Below are positions 7,681 to 16,209 of a stretch of 64,000 nucleotides of DNA, piece by piece. Source of the stretch: CAZUHB01 sp964620445 (lineage in GTDB: Bacteria; Planctomycetota; B15-G4; CAYZWU01). The position numbers and the translations under genes were made by a program. The notes below the pieces were generated by a model. The model searched no databases and had not been told where the DNA came from. It saw nothing but the letters and a program-made list of their open reading frames with translations. The stretch lies in NCBI GenBank assembly GCA_964620445.1, contig CAZUHB010000028.1, forward strand, positions 16,433 through 80,432, given 5' to 3'. Positions within the stretch are counted from its first letter, which is position 1, and the number at the start of each line of letters is the position of its first letter.

Positions 7681-10600
7681 CGCACAGGCTGAACGCCCAG
7701 TCGCCGGACTGCTCGATAATCTGCAGCACGATGCGGTTCGGGCCCTTCCGGCCTTGCACCTCGATCGACGTGCCGGCGAGCGACCAACTTCTCGGCGCGT
7801 TGAACCCGCCCACATCGTCGCCATTGAACCAGCACTTGAATCCGTCGTCGCTGCCGATCCGGAGAACCACGGTCTGGTCGGCCTCCAGCTCGAACTCTGT
7901 CATGGCCCAGGCCGAGACGTTGTCCGCCACGCCGAATACTTTTTGGAGGTCGATTCTTGCCCGCTCCCCCGAGAATTCGATCCACCGCAATTCCGTCCCG
8001 GCGCCCCCCGACCGATCGCCCTGGCCGGGCGGCTCCGCGGCGGCGAATACATCGGCCACCGATTGCTGATCGCGGCTCCAGGCCTTCGGTCCGGCCAGGC
8101 GCCAATTCAGCAGGTAGCCGAGACGGACATGGATCTCCCTGCGGAGTGTACGATCGGCGATCGAACCGAGCAGGGGCAGAAGATCGGCGAGCATCTTCTG
8201 ACCGGCGGCCCGATCGCCGGCCGAGAGTTTGTCGGCCACGGCAAGAACCACCCTGGCGGTGGCATCCATGATCGCCCCGTCGACCGGCTTGTATTCGGAC
8301 AGGATCGATTCCGACTCTTCCCAGCACTTTTTCACGCGATCGAGCGATGCGGGGCTTGCTATGGCCGCCATCCCATCGAGAGCCTTGACCCGAAAAGGGG
8401 TCGGCGCCTCGCTCTCGAAAAGGGCGTGGTAGAGGCCCAGGGCCTTGTCGACCTTGCCGGAGTCGAAACAGGCCGCGGCCTCGTCCAGAAGATCTGCAGC
8501 GCGAACAGGGTCGATTCTCCGCTCCTCGGCCTTGCCATGGAGCAGGTTATCCACGTCCTCGCGGATCACCTCGACGAAATTCAACGCCCGCCCATCGGAC
8601 AGGTTCCGATCGCGGGGCGTCAGCTTCACGGAAAGAGATGACGACGCTCTCAGGCCGTTGAACTCGAGCACTGTCGCCAAGCGCCCGCCTCCAGCGGACG
8701 CCTTGCCGCCTCCGGCGGACGCCTTGCCGCTTCCAGCGGACGCTTTGCCGCCTCCGGCGGACGCGTCGGGATCGAACGCTTCCAGGACGATCTCATCTCC
8801 GATCGAGATGTCGAAGGGACGGGCCTCGGGCGCTCCTGTTCGGGACGCACTGAAGCCGAGGCGCACCGTGTAGACTCCCTCGGGCAGAGTCGAACTCTCC
8901 TCGGTGAGCGGAATGGTCAGCTCCCGGAGACCGCGGCATCCCGAAACGTGGAGCCAGGGTCTCTCGGTCCCCTCCAACCGGGCGCCGCGATGGTCGGCGC
9001 AGTAGTACCCGCCCCCGGGAGCGATCCTTTCGGTCAGCTCGAAATCCATGGCATAGTCGCCGTATCCGATCGGCGAAACAACGCGCGGCCGCGGCCAGGC
9101 GAGCCAGAGCGTACCGTCCTCGTCGCGCTTGTCGCCGGGCGCACCGAGATTGACCGCCATATGCTTCACCGGAAGATTCGCCCCGTGGTTCACGAACACG
9201 GTCCAGTTGCCCGTCGCCTTTTTTGGTTTGTGTGCCATGGCGAACGAGCAGCGGAGCGGGAAAGAGCAGGTGCAACCGGAGCTCGCCTCGGGCATGATCA
9301 TCAGGCCCCCGGCCGTGATCATGTTGAGCCAGCAGCCCGGGCGGATCGCACCGAAGAGGCTCAGCCCCTTGTCCCCGGTGAGCTCGTAGATCGCCGCCCA
9401 GTAGGAGCGGTAGAAGAGGGTATGGGCCGACGCCGAGGTGACCGAGCAGCAGTGGCCGGGCCTGAGAAACTCCCAGGGCACCGGATTCCCCGTGATCGGA
9501 TGGGGCCTCGTCAAGATCTTGCCCGTGTGCAGATCGCAGGCGCGTGGTTCGATGATCATGCGATCGCCCACGATCAAGGGCCGCCTCAGGTAGTTGAGGG
9601 GCCGCGACCAGAGAAGTGCGCCCGTGGCCGCATCGAGGGCGGTGACACGGCGCCAGGTGAGTTCGTTCTTCAAAAAGAAGCCCGTATCGTGATTGCTGAA
9701 ATGGCCGAAGAACGCAAGCACACCGCCCGCGACGGCGCTCCCCATCTTGTCGCCGCCGCAGCCTGTCAGGTCGAAGGGTTTCCGCCAGACCACGCGCCCC
9801 GAACCCGCGTCGAGAGCGGTCACGTACCGCACATCGCGCTCCTCCGCTTTGACCAGTCGCGCCTCGGCACCCTCCTCGTAAATTCCTTGTGCCGTCGCGG
9901 AAGAGACCGCGCCGAGGGCACGATCCCGCTCCTCGGGCGTGCACCCCTCTTCCACGAGATAGATCCTGTCTTCGGTGATCGACACCGAGATGTTGGGAAT
10001 CCGCTCGCCGCGATGGGTCCAGAGGAGCGCGCCGTTCGACCGGTCCATCGCAAAGAGCGTGTCACCACCCATCACCCGGTCGGTGAGCGCTATTTTGGGC
10101 GTACGCTGGCTGTCCCACGTGGGAAAATCGGTCATCGACCGCCAGAGCGTACCGGCGCGGTGGTAGTACATGTAGAGGTCGTCTCCGGCCTCGGGGTAGT
10201 TTTTCCGGATCCCGTTGAACGGAAGCGGCTTGCCGGTCCGTGTCTTCCACCGTTCGGCGACCTCGGGATCGATCTCTTCCGGCAGAAGCCAGCGTTCCCC
10301 ATCATCGGCGATGAAATCCTTCCACGGGGCGGCGTAGTCGCTCTTCAGAGGCTCGGCGCAGGTACCGAAGAGCATGTTGCCGGAGACGGCCACGAACCCC
10401 CACCGCGCCGGTCGATCGCCCGGCGCGCGCGGGATCTCGAAGATGCCCAAGATCTCGCCCGTGGCTGGATCGAGCCGGTAACACTTGTCGTGGGCGGCCA
10501 CGTAGACCCCGCTCCTGCTCAAGGCCAGATTCCCGCTGTCCACATCGACGCGGACACGCACCGCGCCGGGGATGTACCGCTTCCAGAGAAAGGTGCCGTT

Positions 10601-12748
10601 GTATGCGTCGTAGGCTGACACCACCTCTTCGCCCTGATGGAAGAGGCGGCCGTCGAGAGATACGGGGCTTGTCGAACGGCCGTGGCGGTCGATGATCTGC
10701 TCCGAACCCGGTTCCCCGAACCAGACGATGCCGAAAGGACCTTTGACCAGTTCATCGCCCGAACAGGAGGTGTTTTGCGGATTGCCGTAGAGCTGGGTCC
10801 AGCGCCCCGCGCCGTCCAGTTCCTCGCGCACGATCTTGGTCCACGCGAGCCCCTCCTCCCGCTCCGTCCGGCACGAAAGCCACACACCGCCGCAAGGTCT
10901 CAGCACACGGTCGATCTCCTTCGTGCCGAGCGAGGTGCGGCCGGTGAGCACCATCGCGTCGGAAACGACGACGTTGGCGAAATAGGGTGGCAGGCTGTCC
11001 ACATTCCAGGCGTGGACCGTCACGCGCGCCCCGTGGAGACCGGCGGCCCGGAGGCGTTCCCTGGCGCGCGCCACCTCGACGGGATCGCTCTCGATCCCCA
11101 CGATGGTGAATTCCGTCAACCTGGCGAGCTCGCAGGCGAGACGGCCCGAACCGCAGTCGGCCACGAGGCAGTAACCCTTCGTGCCGCCCGCCTCCGCGGC
11201 GATCTTGGCGGCGGCGGCCCTGTACACGCTCTCCACTGCTTCGTCGCTTTCGACAGGCGCGATCGGTGCGGCTCCGATCTTCCGGGGGTCGCTGCCCGAA
11301 GGGGGACCGAAACAGGTCACGGCCCCGCTGTCCGAGCTGACCAGGAGATACCCCTCGGCGGCCGCGAGGCTGCGGGCCGAGCCTTCCACCGCGGCGTGCC
11401 ACACCTCCTCTCCGGACCGAATATCGATTGCGGCCACTTTTCCCCGCCCCCCGGCATAGACCACGTCGTCTGCGAGGATCAACACCGAGAACTCCTGTCC
11501 CGCGAAATGCCAGCGGAAGCTCGACGCTCTCCGTTTCTTGATCTCCCCTTCGATCGCGAGGATCTGGCCGGGAAGCGGTACCAGTCTCCTCTCCAGCTTG
11601 GCCCGCTCCAATCCGGACGCTTTGGGAATCTCTTTTCGCAGCTCGGTCACGAGGCTGCCCAGTTCCTTCTTCTTCTTGCCGAGTGCGGCGACCCTGGAGA
11701 CCGCTTCCTTGTAGGCGGCGCGATCGATGGCGTAGATCCCCTCTTTCGTGAGGACGTACGAGATCTCCCGCGTCATGGCCATGTCCAGGCCCGGAAACCA
11801 GGCGAAGACGGTGTTCTTCCGGCGGCCCGTCGAACTGTCGTATGAAAGCTTGTGCGGAACTCCCGAATACTCGTTTCCGACCACGAGATCGCTCCCGTCG
11901 AGGAGCGCCCACGTGCCTCCCCTTTTTCCCCCGGGAGAGGCATAGAAAAGAAACTTTCCCGTCTTCCTGTCGAAGGCCGCGGGCATGGCGCGGCCCGACG
12001 GCACGTAGATCGCGGCGTCCGATGCCAGGAGGTAGGCCTGGGGCGAGATCCCGCCATACTCCAGCTCGTGTGCGCGGTCGCCGATCGTGTCGTTCTTCCA
12101 GATCAGCGACCCGTCGGACGCGCGGAGGGCGCAGACGAAAATTCCCTCGAAGGGAAAAACTCCGGCGCAGAAGAACACCTCCCCCTTGTCGACCAGAACG
12201 GATGTTCTGACCGGCCACAACGATATCAGACGCCCGTTGCCGAGCACCCTGTCTTCGCCCGGTCCGGCGCGGTACTTCCAGACGAGGCGGCCGTCGCTCG
12301 CGCCGACGCAGTAGACGAAGCCGTCGTCGGAACCGAAAAAGAGGCGTCCCTCGCTGTAAGCGGGCGCGAAGCGCACCGGGCCGTCCACATCGAATGTCCA
12401 GCGCACCGCACCGGTGGCGCACTCGATCGCCACCACACTGTCGTCCACGGAAGACCCGAAAAAAGCGAGCCCCTCCCCCACGACCGCATGGAACGCGTTG
12501 TCGGCATGCATGCGGGGCAGTTCCTCCGACGGCGCGGGCCAGGCCGGTCTCGGCCGATGGCCCGAAATCCACGACCATCGCAACTCGAGCGGCGGCTCGA
12601 CGCTTTCGGCCGTGGCCCCGGACCGCCGGTTGTCGCCGCGATAGGTGGGCCAGTCGCCGGCAAGAAGCCCGCCCTGGAAAAGGAGAAGCACGAAACAGAC
12701 TGCCGCGATGGAAGATGTCGAGATCGGCTGGGAGATTGAACTTTTCAA
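7643..12748 (-). CDS. Very large secreted PQQ-type beta-propeller protein with an embedded SAM-methyltransferase-like domain
   Basis: The product is about 1,700 residues and starts with an export signal. Repeats of the PQQ/YVTN kind (TGAVRWTFDV, DGRLVWKYRA, SGEEVWHAAV, TGEILGIFEI, SGRVVWRKPF) form one or more beta-propellers. Between them lies a class I methyltransferase-like segment: glycine loop VADCGSGRLACELA, acid IVGIESDP, then VVVSDAMVL. A coiled region, a KASAGGG repeat and C-terminal jelly-roll-like parts follow. I prefer the TTG at 12748, which has AAAGGAG 7 nt upstream. An ATG at 12769 has none. It is the last gene of a four-gene exporter operon. Similar proteins are frequent in Planctomycetes, with no proven function. 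A methyltransferase outside the cytoplasm would lack SAM, so that domain may be structural. Confidence 0.82.
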   Translation of the reverse strand: MKSSISQPISTSSIAAVCFVLLLFQGGLLAGDWPTYRGDNRRSGATAESVEPPLELRWSWISGHRPRPAWPAPSEELPRMHADNAFHAVVGEGLAFFGSSVDDSVVAIECATGAVRWTFDVDGPVRFAPAYSEGRLFFGSDDGFVYCVGASDGRLVWKYRAGPGEDRVLGNGRLISLWPVRTSVLVDKGEVFFCAGVFPFEGIFVCALRASDGSLIWKNDTIGDRAHELEYGGISPQAYLLASDAAIYVPSGRAMPAAFDRKTGKFLFYASPGGKRGGTWALLDGSDLVVGNEYSGVPHKLSYDSSTGRRKNTVFAWFPGLDMAMTREISYVLTKEGIYAIDRAAYKEAVSRVAALGKKKKELGSLVTELRKEIPKASGLERAKLERRLVPLPGQILAIEGEIKKRRASSFRWHFAGQEFSVLILADDVVYAGGRGKVAAIDIRSGEEVWHAAVEGSARSLAAAEGYLLVSSDSGAVTCFGPPSGSDPRKIGAAPIAPVESDEAVESVYRAAAAKIAAEAGGTKGYCLVADCGSGRLACELARLTEFTIVGIESDPVEVARARERLRAAGLHGARVTVHAWNVDSLPPYFANVVVSDAMVLTGRTSLGTKEIDRVLRPCGGVWLSCRTEREEGLAWTKIVREELDGAGRWTQLYGNPQNTSCSGDELVKGPFGIVWFGEPGSEQIIDRHGRSTSPVSLDGRLFHQGEEVVSAYDAYNGTFLWKRYIPGAVRVRVDVDSGNLALSRSGVYVAAHDKCYRLDPATGEILGIFEIPRAPGDRPARWGFVAVSGNMLFGTCAEPLKSDYAAPWKDFIADDGERWLLPEEIDPEVAERWKTRTGKPLPFNGIRKNYPEAGDDLYMYYHRAGTLWRSMTDFPTWDSQRTPKIALTDRVMGGDTLFAMDRSNGALLWTHRGERIPNISVSITEDRIYLVEEGCTPEERDRALGAVSSATAQGIYEEGAEARLVKAEERDVRYVTALDAGSGRVVWRKPFDLTGCGGDKMGSAVAGGVLAFFGHFSNHDTGFFLKNELTWRRVTALDAATGALLWSRPLNYLRRPLIVGDRMIIEPRACDLHTGKILTRPHPITGNPVPWEFLRPGHCCSVTSASAHTLFYRSYWAAIYELTGDKGLSLFGAIRPGCWLNMITAGGLMIMPEASSGCTCSFPLRCSFAMAHKPKKATGNWTVFVNHGANLPVKHMAVNLGAPGDKRDEDGTLWLAWPRPRVVSPIGYGDYAMDFELTERIAPGGGYYCADHRGARLEGTERPWLHVSGCRGLRELTIPLTEESSTLPEGVYTVRLGFSASRTGAPEARPFDISIGDEIVLEAFDPDASAGGGKASAGSGKASAGGGKASAGGGRLATVLEFNGLRASSSLSVKLTPRDRNLSDGRALNFVEVIREDVDNLLHGKAEERRIDPVRAADLLDEAAACFDSGKVDKALGLYHALFESEAPTPFRVKALDGMAAIASPASLDRVKKCWEESESILSEYKPVDGAIMDATARVVLAVADKLSAGDRAAGQKMLADLLPLLGSIADRTLRREIHVRLGYLLNWRLAGPKAWSRDQQSVADVFAAAEPPGQGDRSGGAGTELRWIEFSGERARIDLQKVFGVADNVSAWAMTEFELEADQTVVLRIGSDDGFKCWFNGDDVGGFNAPRSWSLAGTSIEVQGRKGPNRIVLQIIEQSGDWAFSLCATDGEGIPLFRR
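8685..8764. repeat. 21-bp tandem repeat, about 3.8 copies (in-frame)
   Basis: Slightly diverged 21-bp units contain the hairpin CCGCC-TCC-GGCGG and encode KASAGGG/KASAGSG repeats in the C-terminal third of the propeller protein. The seven-codon unit keeps the frame and makes a flexible Gly/Ala/Ser linker. Confidence 0.95.
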
Positions 12749-12784
12749 ACCTTGGCTCCTTTCAGCCATTGAGCATCGAGCCGG

Positions 12785-13453
12785 CTAATCGGCCGTCGAG
12801 AGGCGGCCATCGACGATGTGCAGAATCCGCGTGGCCGATCGGTCCGCCGCGGTGCCGTGAGTCACGACGACCACCGTACCCCCTTCTCTCTGGAACCCGG
12901 CGAGATGGCTCATGATTTCGGCCGCGTTCCGCGGATCGAGGTTGCCCGTGGGTTCGTCTGCGAGAACGATCTTCGGATCGTTGACGAGGGCGCGCGCCAT
13001 GGCGGTGCGCTGCCGCTCGCCCGCACTGAGATCGGCCGGCTTGTGATCGCGCCGCGCCGAGAGATTGAGCCGGTCGAGCAGATCGAGAGCTTTCTTTTCG
13101 CCTTCCGGCCGTTGGCGGCCCGCTTGCCGCGTGGAGAGACGCACGTTTTCGACGACCGTCAAGTAGGGAACGAGATGGAACATCTGGAAGACGAAACCGA
13201 TGTTGACCGCCCTGAACCGGTTGCGCGCGCGGTTGCTGATGGCGAAAAGATCCCTGCCGTCGGCGAAGACCGTGCCCGACGAGGGGTGCAGCATTCCGCC
13301 GAGCATGTTGAGCAGCGTCGTCTTGCCCGAGCCGCTCGGACCGCGGATGATGACGAACTCGCCCCGTTCGATCTCGACGCTCACGTCGTCGACGGCGCGC
13401 ACCGGTCCATGTTTCGTCTCGAACACCCTGGCCAACCGCTCGACGATATACAT
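12785..13453 (-). CDS. ABC exporter ATPase, MacB/LolD family
   Basis: The 222-residue ATPase is of the LolD/MacB/FtsE group. Walker A is GPSGSGKT, the Q-loop is FVFQMFHLVPY, the signature is LSAGERQR, Walker B is IVLADEPTGNLD and the switch is VVTHG. The ADEPTGNLD block is characteristic of this group, which drives mechanotransmission or lipoprotein release rather than import. The ATG at 13453 lies 2 bp after the permease stop and the propeller gene follows 36 bp downstream, so all belong to one unit. Confidence 0.92.
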   Translation of the reverse strand: MYIVERLARVFETKHGPVRAVDDVSVEIERGEFVIIRGPSGSGKTTLLNMLGGMLHPSSGTVFADGRDLFAISNRARNRFRAVNIGFVFQMFHLVPYLTVVENVRLSTRQAGRQRPEGEKKALDLLDRLNLSARRDHKPADLSAGERQRTAMARALVNDPKIVLADEPTGNLDPRNAAEIMSHLAGFQREGGTVVVVTHGTAADRSATRILHIVDGRLSTAD

Positions 13454-13455
13454 GC

Positions 13456-14604
13456 TCACTCCTGCCTCAGCGACTGAACGGGATCCTGGGCCACGGCCAT
13501 CATGGCCGGCACGAAGGTCGCCAGCCCCGCCAGCAGGGGCGCCCCTGCCAGGGACCATGCGAGCAGAACGTAATCGGCTTTGATCGACTTGGCCGTGACC
13601 TTGAAGATCTCGGGACCGAAGTGGAGGGCGAGCTCCGTGCCGGCGCCGAAACCGATCATGGCCCCGGCGAGCCCCGTCAATACGGCCTTCCCGAGAAAGA
13701 GTGCCGCGATCCATCCGCTGCCGTATCCGAGGGCGCGCATGATTCCGATCTCGCGGCGCCGTTCGCGCACGTTGAGCAGAGCGAGTACCCCGATCCATAC
13801 GACGCTGACCACCACCACAGTCGGCAGGACCAGGTCGAGAAAATAATCGCGCACCATCACCCTCTGCTCGCGGCGCGCCTTGGCGATCGCCCCGAGCTGG
13901 ATGACCTCTGCCTCGGGCAGGACCGTGGCCAGTTGCTCCCTCAAGCGTGTGAGCGTTTCCTGCCGGGAGTCCTTGCAGAGGCAGTCGATCGCCTTGATCT
14001 CGTTGATCCTCCCCGGCAGCCCGAGTATTTCCTGGGCGTCGCTGATATGGCACTGAACGGTGATGTCCTCGTCGGTGCCCGTTTCCGGACCGCACCCCGC
14101 CACGACGAAGGGCCGCCCCTCGAGCACGACCGGATCGGCACGCTTGACTTTCAGGTCGCGGGCGAGGTGATAGCCGACGTAGATCGTGCCCTTCTCGACA
14201 GGTTCGATGATCGGCGGCTTCTCCTTCCCCGGGGGAAAGATCTCGGGCGTGATACCCATCAGGATCGCGCTCTTCGTGCGCCACTCGATCTTGCCGATCA
14301 GCACGGCGGTGATGTGGTTCGAGGAGAGTCCCTCGTGGGTGGCCAGCTTCCACGCGTAGTCCTCGGGCATGGTCCTGTCCGAGAATCCTCTCTCGAAGAA
14401 GAGGTTCATGTCCGTCTCTTTCGGGATCACCCGCAAGTTGAGCCCCATGTCGCGCATGAGGCGCACCGTCTCGCGCTGGGAGGCGCGGCCGGTGGTCACG
14501 GAGGAGACGATAAGCGCCGCCGCCGTGGTCACGGCGATCAGGCTGAGAATGAAATTCAGCTTGCGGTGGGCGATCTCCTTCACGATCAGGCTGAACAGAC
14601 TCAT
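13456..14604 (-). CDS. ABC exporter permease, MacB/LolC/FtsX family
   Basis: The 382-residue membrane protein has the MacB layout: one N-terminal TM (LNFILSLIAVTTAAALIVSS), a periplasmic domain of roughly 200 residues and three C-terminal TM segments. The FtsX-type signature RERRREIGIMRALGYGSGWI follows the second TM. Its ATG overlaps the upstream stop (TCAT at 14601-14604 on the plus strand). It would work as a dimer with the ATPase next door. Whether it moves a lipoprotein, peptide or lipid is unknown. Confidence 0.9.
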   Translation of the reverse strand: MSLFSLIVKEIAHRKLNFILSLIAVTTAAALIVSSVTTGRASQRETVRLMRDMGLNLRVIPKETDMNLFFERGFSDRTMPEDYAWKLATHEGLSSNHITAVLIGKIEWRTKSAILMGITPEIFPPGKEKPPIIEPVEKGTIYVGYHLARDLKVKRADPVVLEGRPFVVAGCGPETGTDEDITVQCHISDAQEILGLPGRINEIKAIDCLCKDSRQETLTRLREQLATVLPEAEVIQLGAIAKARREQRVMVRDYFLDLVLPTVVVVSVVWIGVLALLNVRERRREIGIMRALGYGSGWIAALFLGKAVLTGLAGAMIGFGAGTELALHFGPEIFKVTAKSIKADYVLLAWSLAGAPLLAGLATFVPAMMAVAQDPVQSLRQE

Positions 14605-15836
14605 CTCGGGCGCCCCCGGTCTCTCCTCCGCACGAGGACGATGCCCCAGATGATGACGGCGGCGGCGATGAGTAGACAGGTCATCGCCAGCCGGAGGCCG
14701 GCCGGCGCCGCGCTCCGGTCAGGCGGGGCGCTCCCTTGCGCGGGGGGAGGGGGCCGTTCGGATTCGGCTTCGACCGCACTGTCGAAACCGATCTCGATTT
14801 CATTGTACCCGAGAGAGATCTCAGGCAGATCGCCGGAGCCGTTGGAGGCGCGTGCCCCGGCACCGGCGCCCACGATCCTGCTCACCTCCAGAATCACCGC
14901 GGGGCTCTCCGGATTGAATCCGATCTTTCGAACGAGCGCCTCGACGATCTCCTCGTCCCACCTGAGAGGAATCAGCCGGCCCTGCATCCACGAACGGGGA
15001 AGATCGCACTCGCAGTCCTGGCCGCTGATGGAGAGGATGCGTTCCAGCAGCGAGCGGTCGAGATCGCCGCCCGAAAGGGGCCAGCCGACCTGGCGGCCAC
15101 GGCCGTGGAGCACGACCACCTGCGGCTCGTCAGCCGGCCTGCTGTCGAGGTCGAGACTGAAGAGAAGCACGGCCTCGCCGGCCTGGGCGGACCGCGCCAC
15201 GGTGACGAGACGGGGCGGCCGGTCGAGTTTCGCGGGGGCGTGCACCGGCTTGGGAAAGTAGGGCATCATCTCTTCGATCCTGTCGATCGCTTCGGTGACG
15301 ATCGCCCTGGCCTGTTCGTTCCTTTCAGCGTCGGATCCCTCGACGAGAACGACCACGCTCAGCGCCTCGATGATATCGCGCGTGATCGTTTCCCGCGCGG
15401 GCGATTTGACGAGCGCCTCGAAGGCGCGCCAGACCGCTTCGCGGGAGATCTCCTCGACCTCGCCGAGGGGTACGGGCAGGCAGCGGCCGCTCGGCGTGGC
15501 GAGGATCGCCATCGGAAAAGAGGCGCTCTGTCCCGCGGAGCCACCAGTCTCTTCCGCGATCGCTCCGGCCAGGATCGGGTGTTCCGGATTCTCGTCGGCA
15601 TTGACGATCTCGTACCTGATATTGCTGCCCAGGCACTGGATCAGTGCCGCCTCCTCGAGCAGGGTGCGGACCGGTTCGGGAGTCCCGTCGCGCACGAAAA
15701 TCAAGAGACGGTACTCCTCGTGTTCGTAACAGACAAAGGCCGCGTCGCGAACGCTGTACTCGCAAGGCAGCGCCGCGGCGCCAAGAAGGCACACGGCGGC
15801 AATGAACCAGACAAGGACCGAACTTTTCCGTATCAT
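14601..15836 (-). CDS. Secreted, C-terminally anchored protein of unknown function
   Basis: The 411-residue product has a signal peptide (SSVLVWFIAAVCLLGAAAL) and one C-terminal membrane segment (LLIAAAVIIWGIVLV) followed by RRRDRGRPR, so it is probably a periplasmic domain anchored at its end. The N-terminal part (about 25-160) loosely suggests a thioredoxin-like fold with paired cysteines and an ASFPMAILATPSG segment resembling a cis-Pro strand. That is a guess. The ATG at 15836 is preferred because it begins the signal peptide. It is the first gene of the operon with the MacB-type exporter and may be its periplasmic partner. I do not recognise a named family. Confidence 0.6.
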   Translation of the reverse strand: MIRKSSVLVWFIAAVCLLGAAALPCEYSVRDAAFVCYEHEEYRLLIFVRDGTPEPVRTLLEEAALIQCLGSNIRYEIVNADENPEHPILAGAIAEETGGSAGQSASFPMAILATPSGRCLPVPLGEVEEISREAVWRAFEALVKSPARETITRDIIEALSVVVLVEGSDAERNEQARAIVTEAIDRIEEMMPYFPKPVHAPAKLDRPPRLVTVARSAQAGEAVLLFSLDLDSRPADEPQVVVLHGRGRQVGWPLSGGDLDRSLLERILSISGQDCECDLPRSWMQGRLIPLRWDEEIVEALVRKIGFNPESPAVILEVSRIVGAGAGARASNGSGDLPEISLGYNEIEIGFDSAVEAESERPPPPAQGSAPPDRSAAPAGLRLAMTCLLIAAAVIIWGIVLVRRRDRGRPR

Positions 15837-16209
15837 CGAAATCGCCCCCGGGGCGTTTTGCCATTGCCATCCCGCGTCGAGAATGTCGAGCCGCATCCGA
15901 TCCCGGCTTCGACCGGAATCCCCTTGTACCACGCCCGAACGAACGGCGCAACTAGGGCGCCTCTCGAACGATCGTTCGCCCAAACAGGGCAGCCTGCCTA
16001 TTTTTTATTTATTCCCGTTGATGCTTTAGATATGGGGTAAACTGTAATTACCGAAATTTTGCGAAGCCTGACCACGGTCCGCGTGGTGCGGCCGGCCGTA
16101 CCCGCTATCGATCCCTCTCCGTTCGAATCGAACCGCCCTCGGCGGCCTCGATGGATATTTGCGCGACCTCTGGTACGCCCGTTTTACATGCCGTAAGGAG
16201 AAATAGAAA
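15837..16209. promoter_or_regulatory. Divergent intergenic region with a 14-bp palindrome
   Basis: The 373-bp region separates the exporter operon (leftward) from a secreted-protein gene (rightward). It holds a perfect palindrome, CGAACGATCGTTCG, at 15965-15978, a second inverted repeat ACCACG-N5-CGTGGT at 16071-16087, and an AT-rich stretch around 15998-16063 containing TTGATG (16018) and TGTAAT (16043) as a weak rightward -35/-10 pair with a long spacer. TAAGGAG just before 16210 is a good ribosome site. No RNA gene was recognised. Confidence 0.4.
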
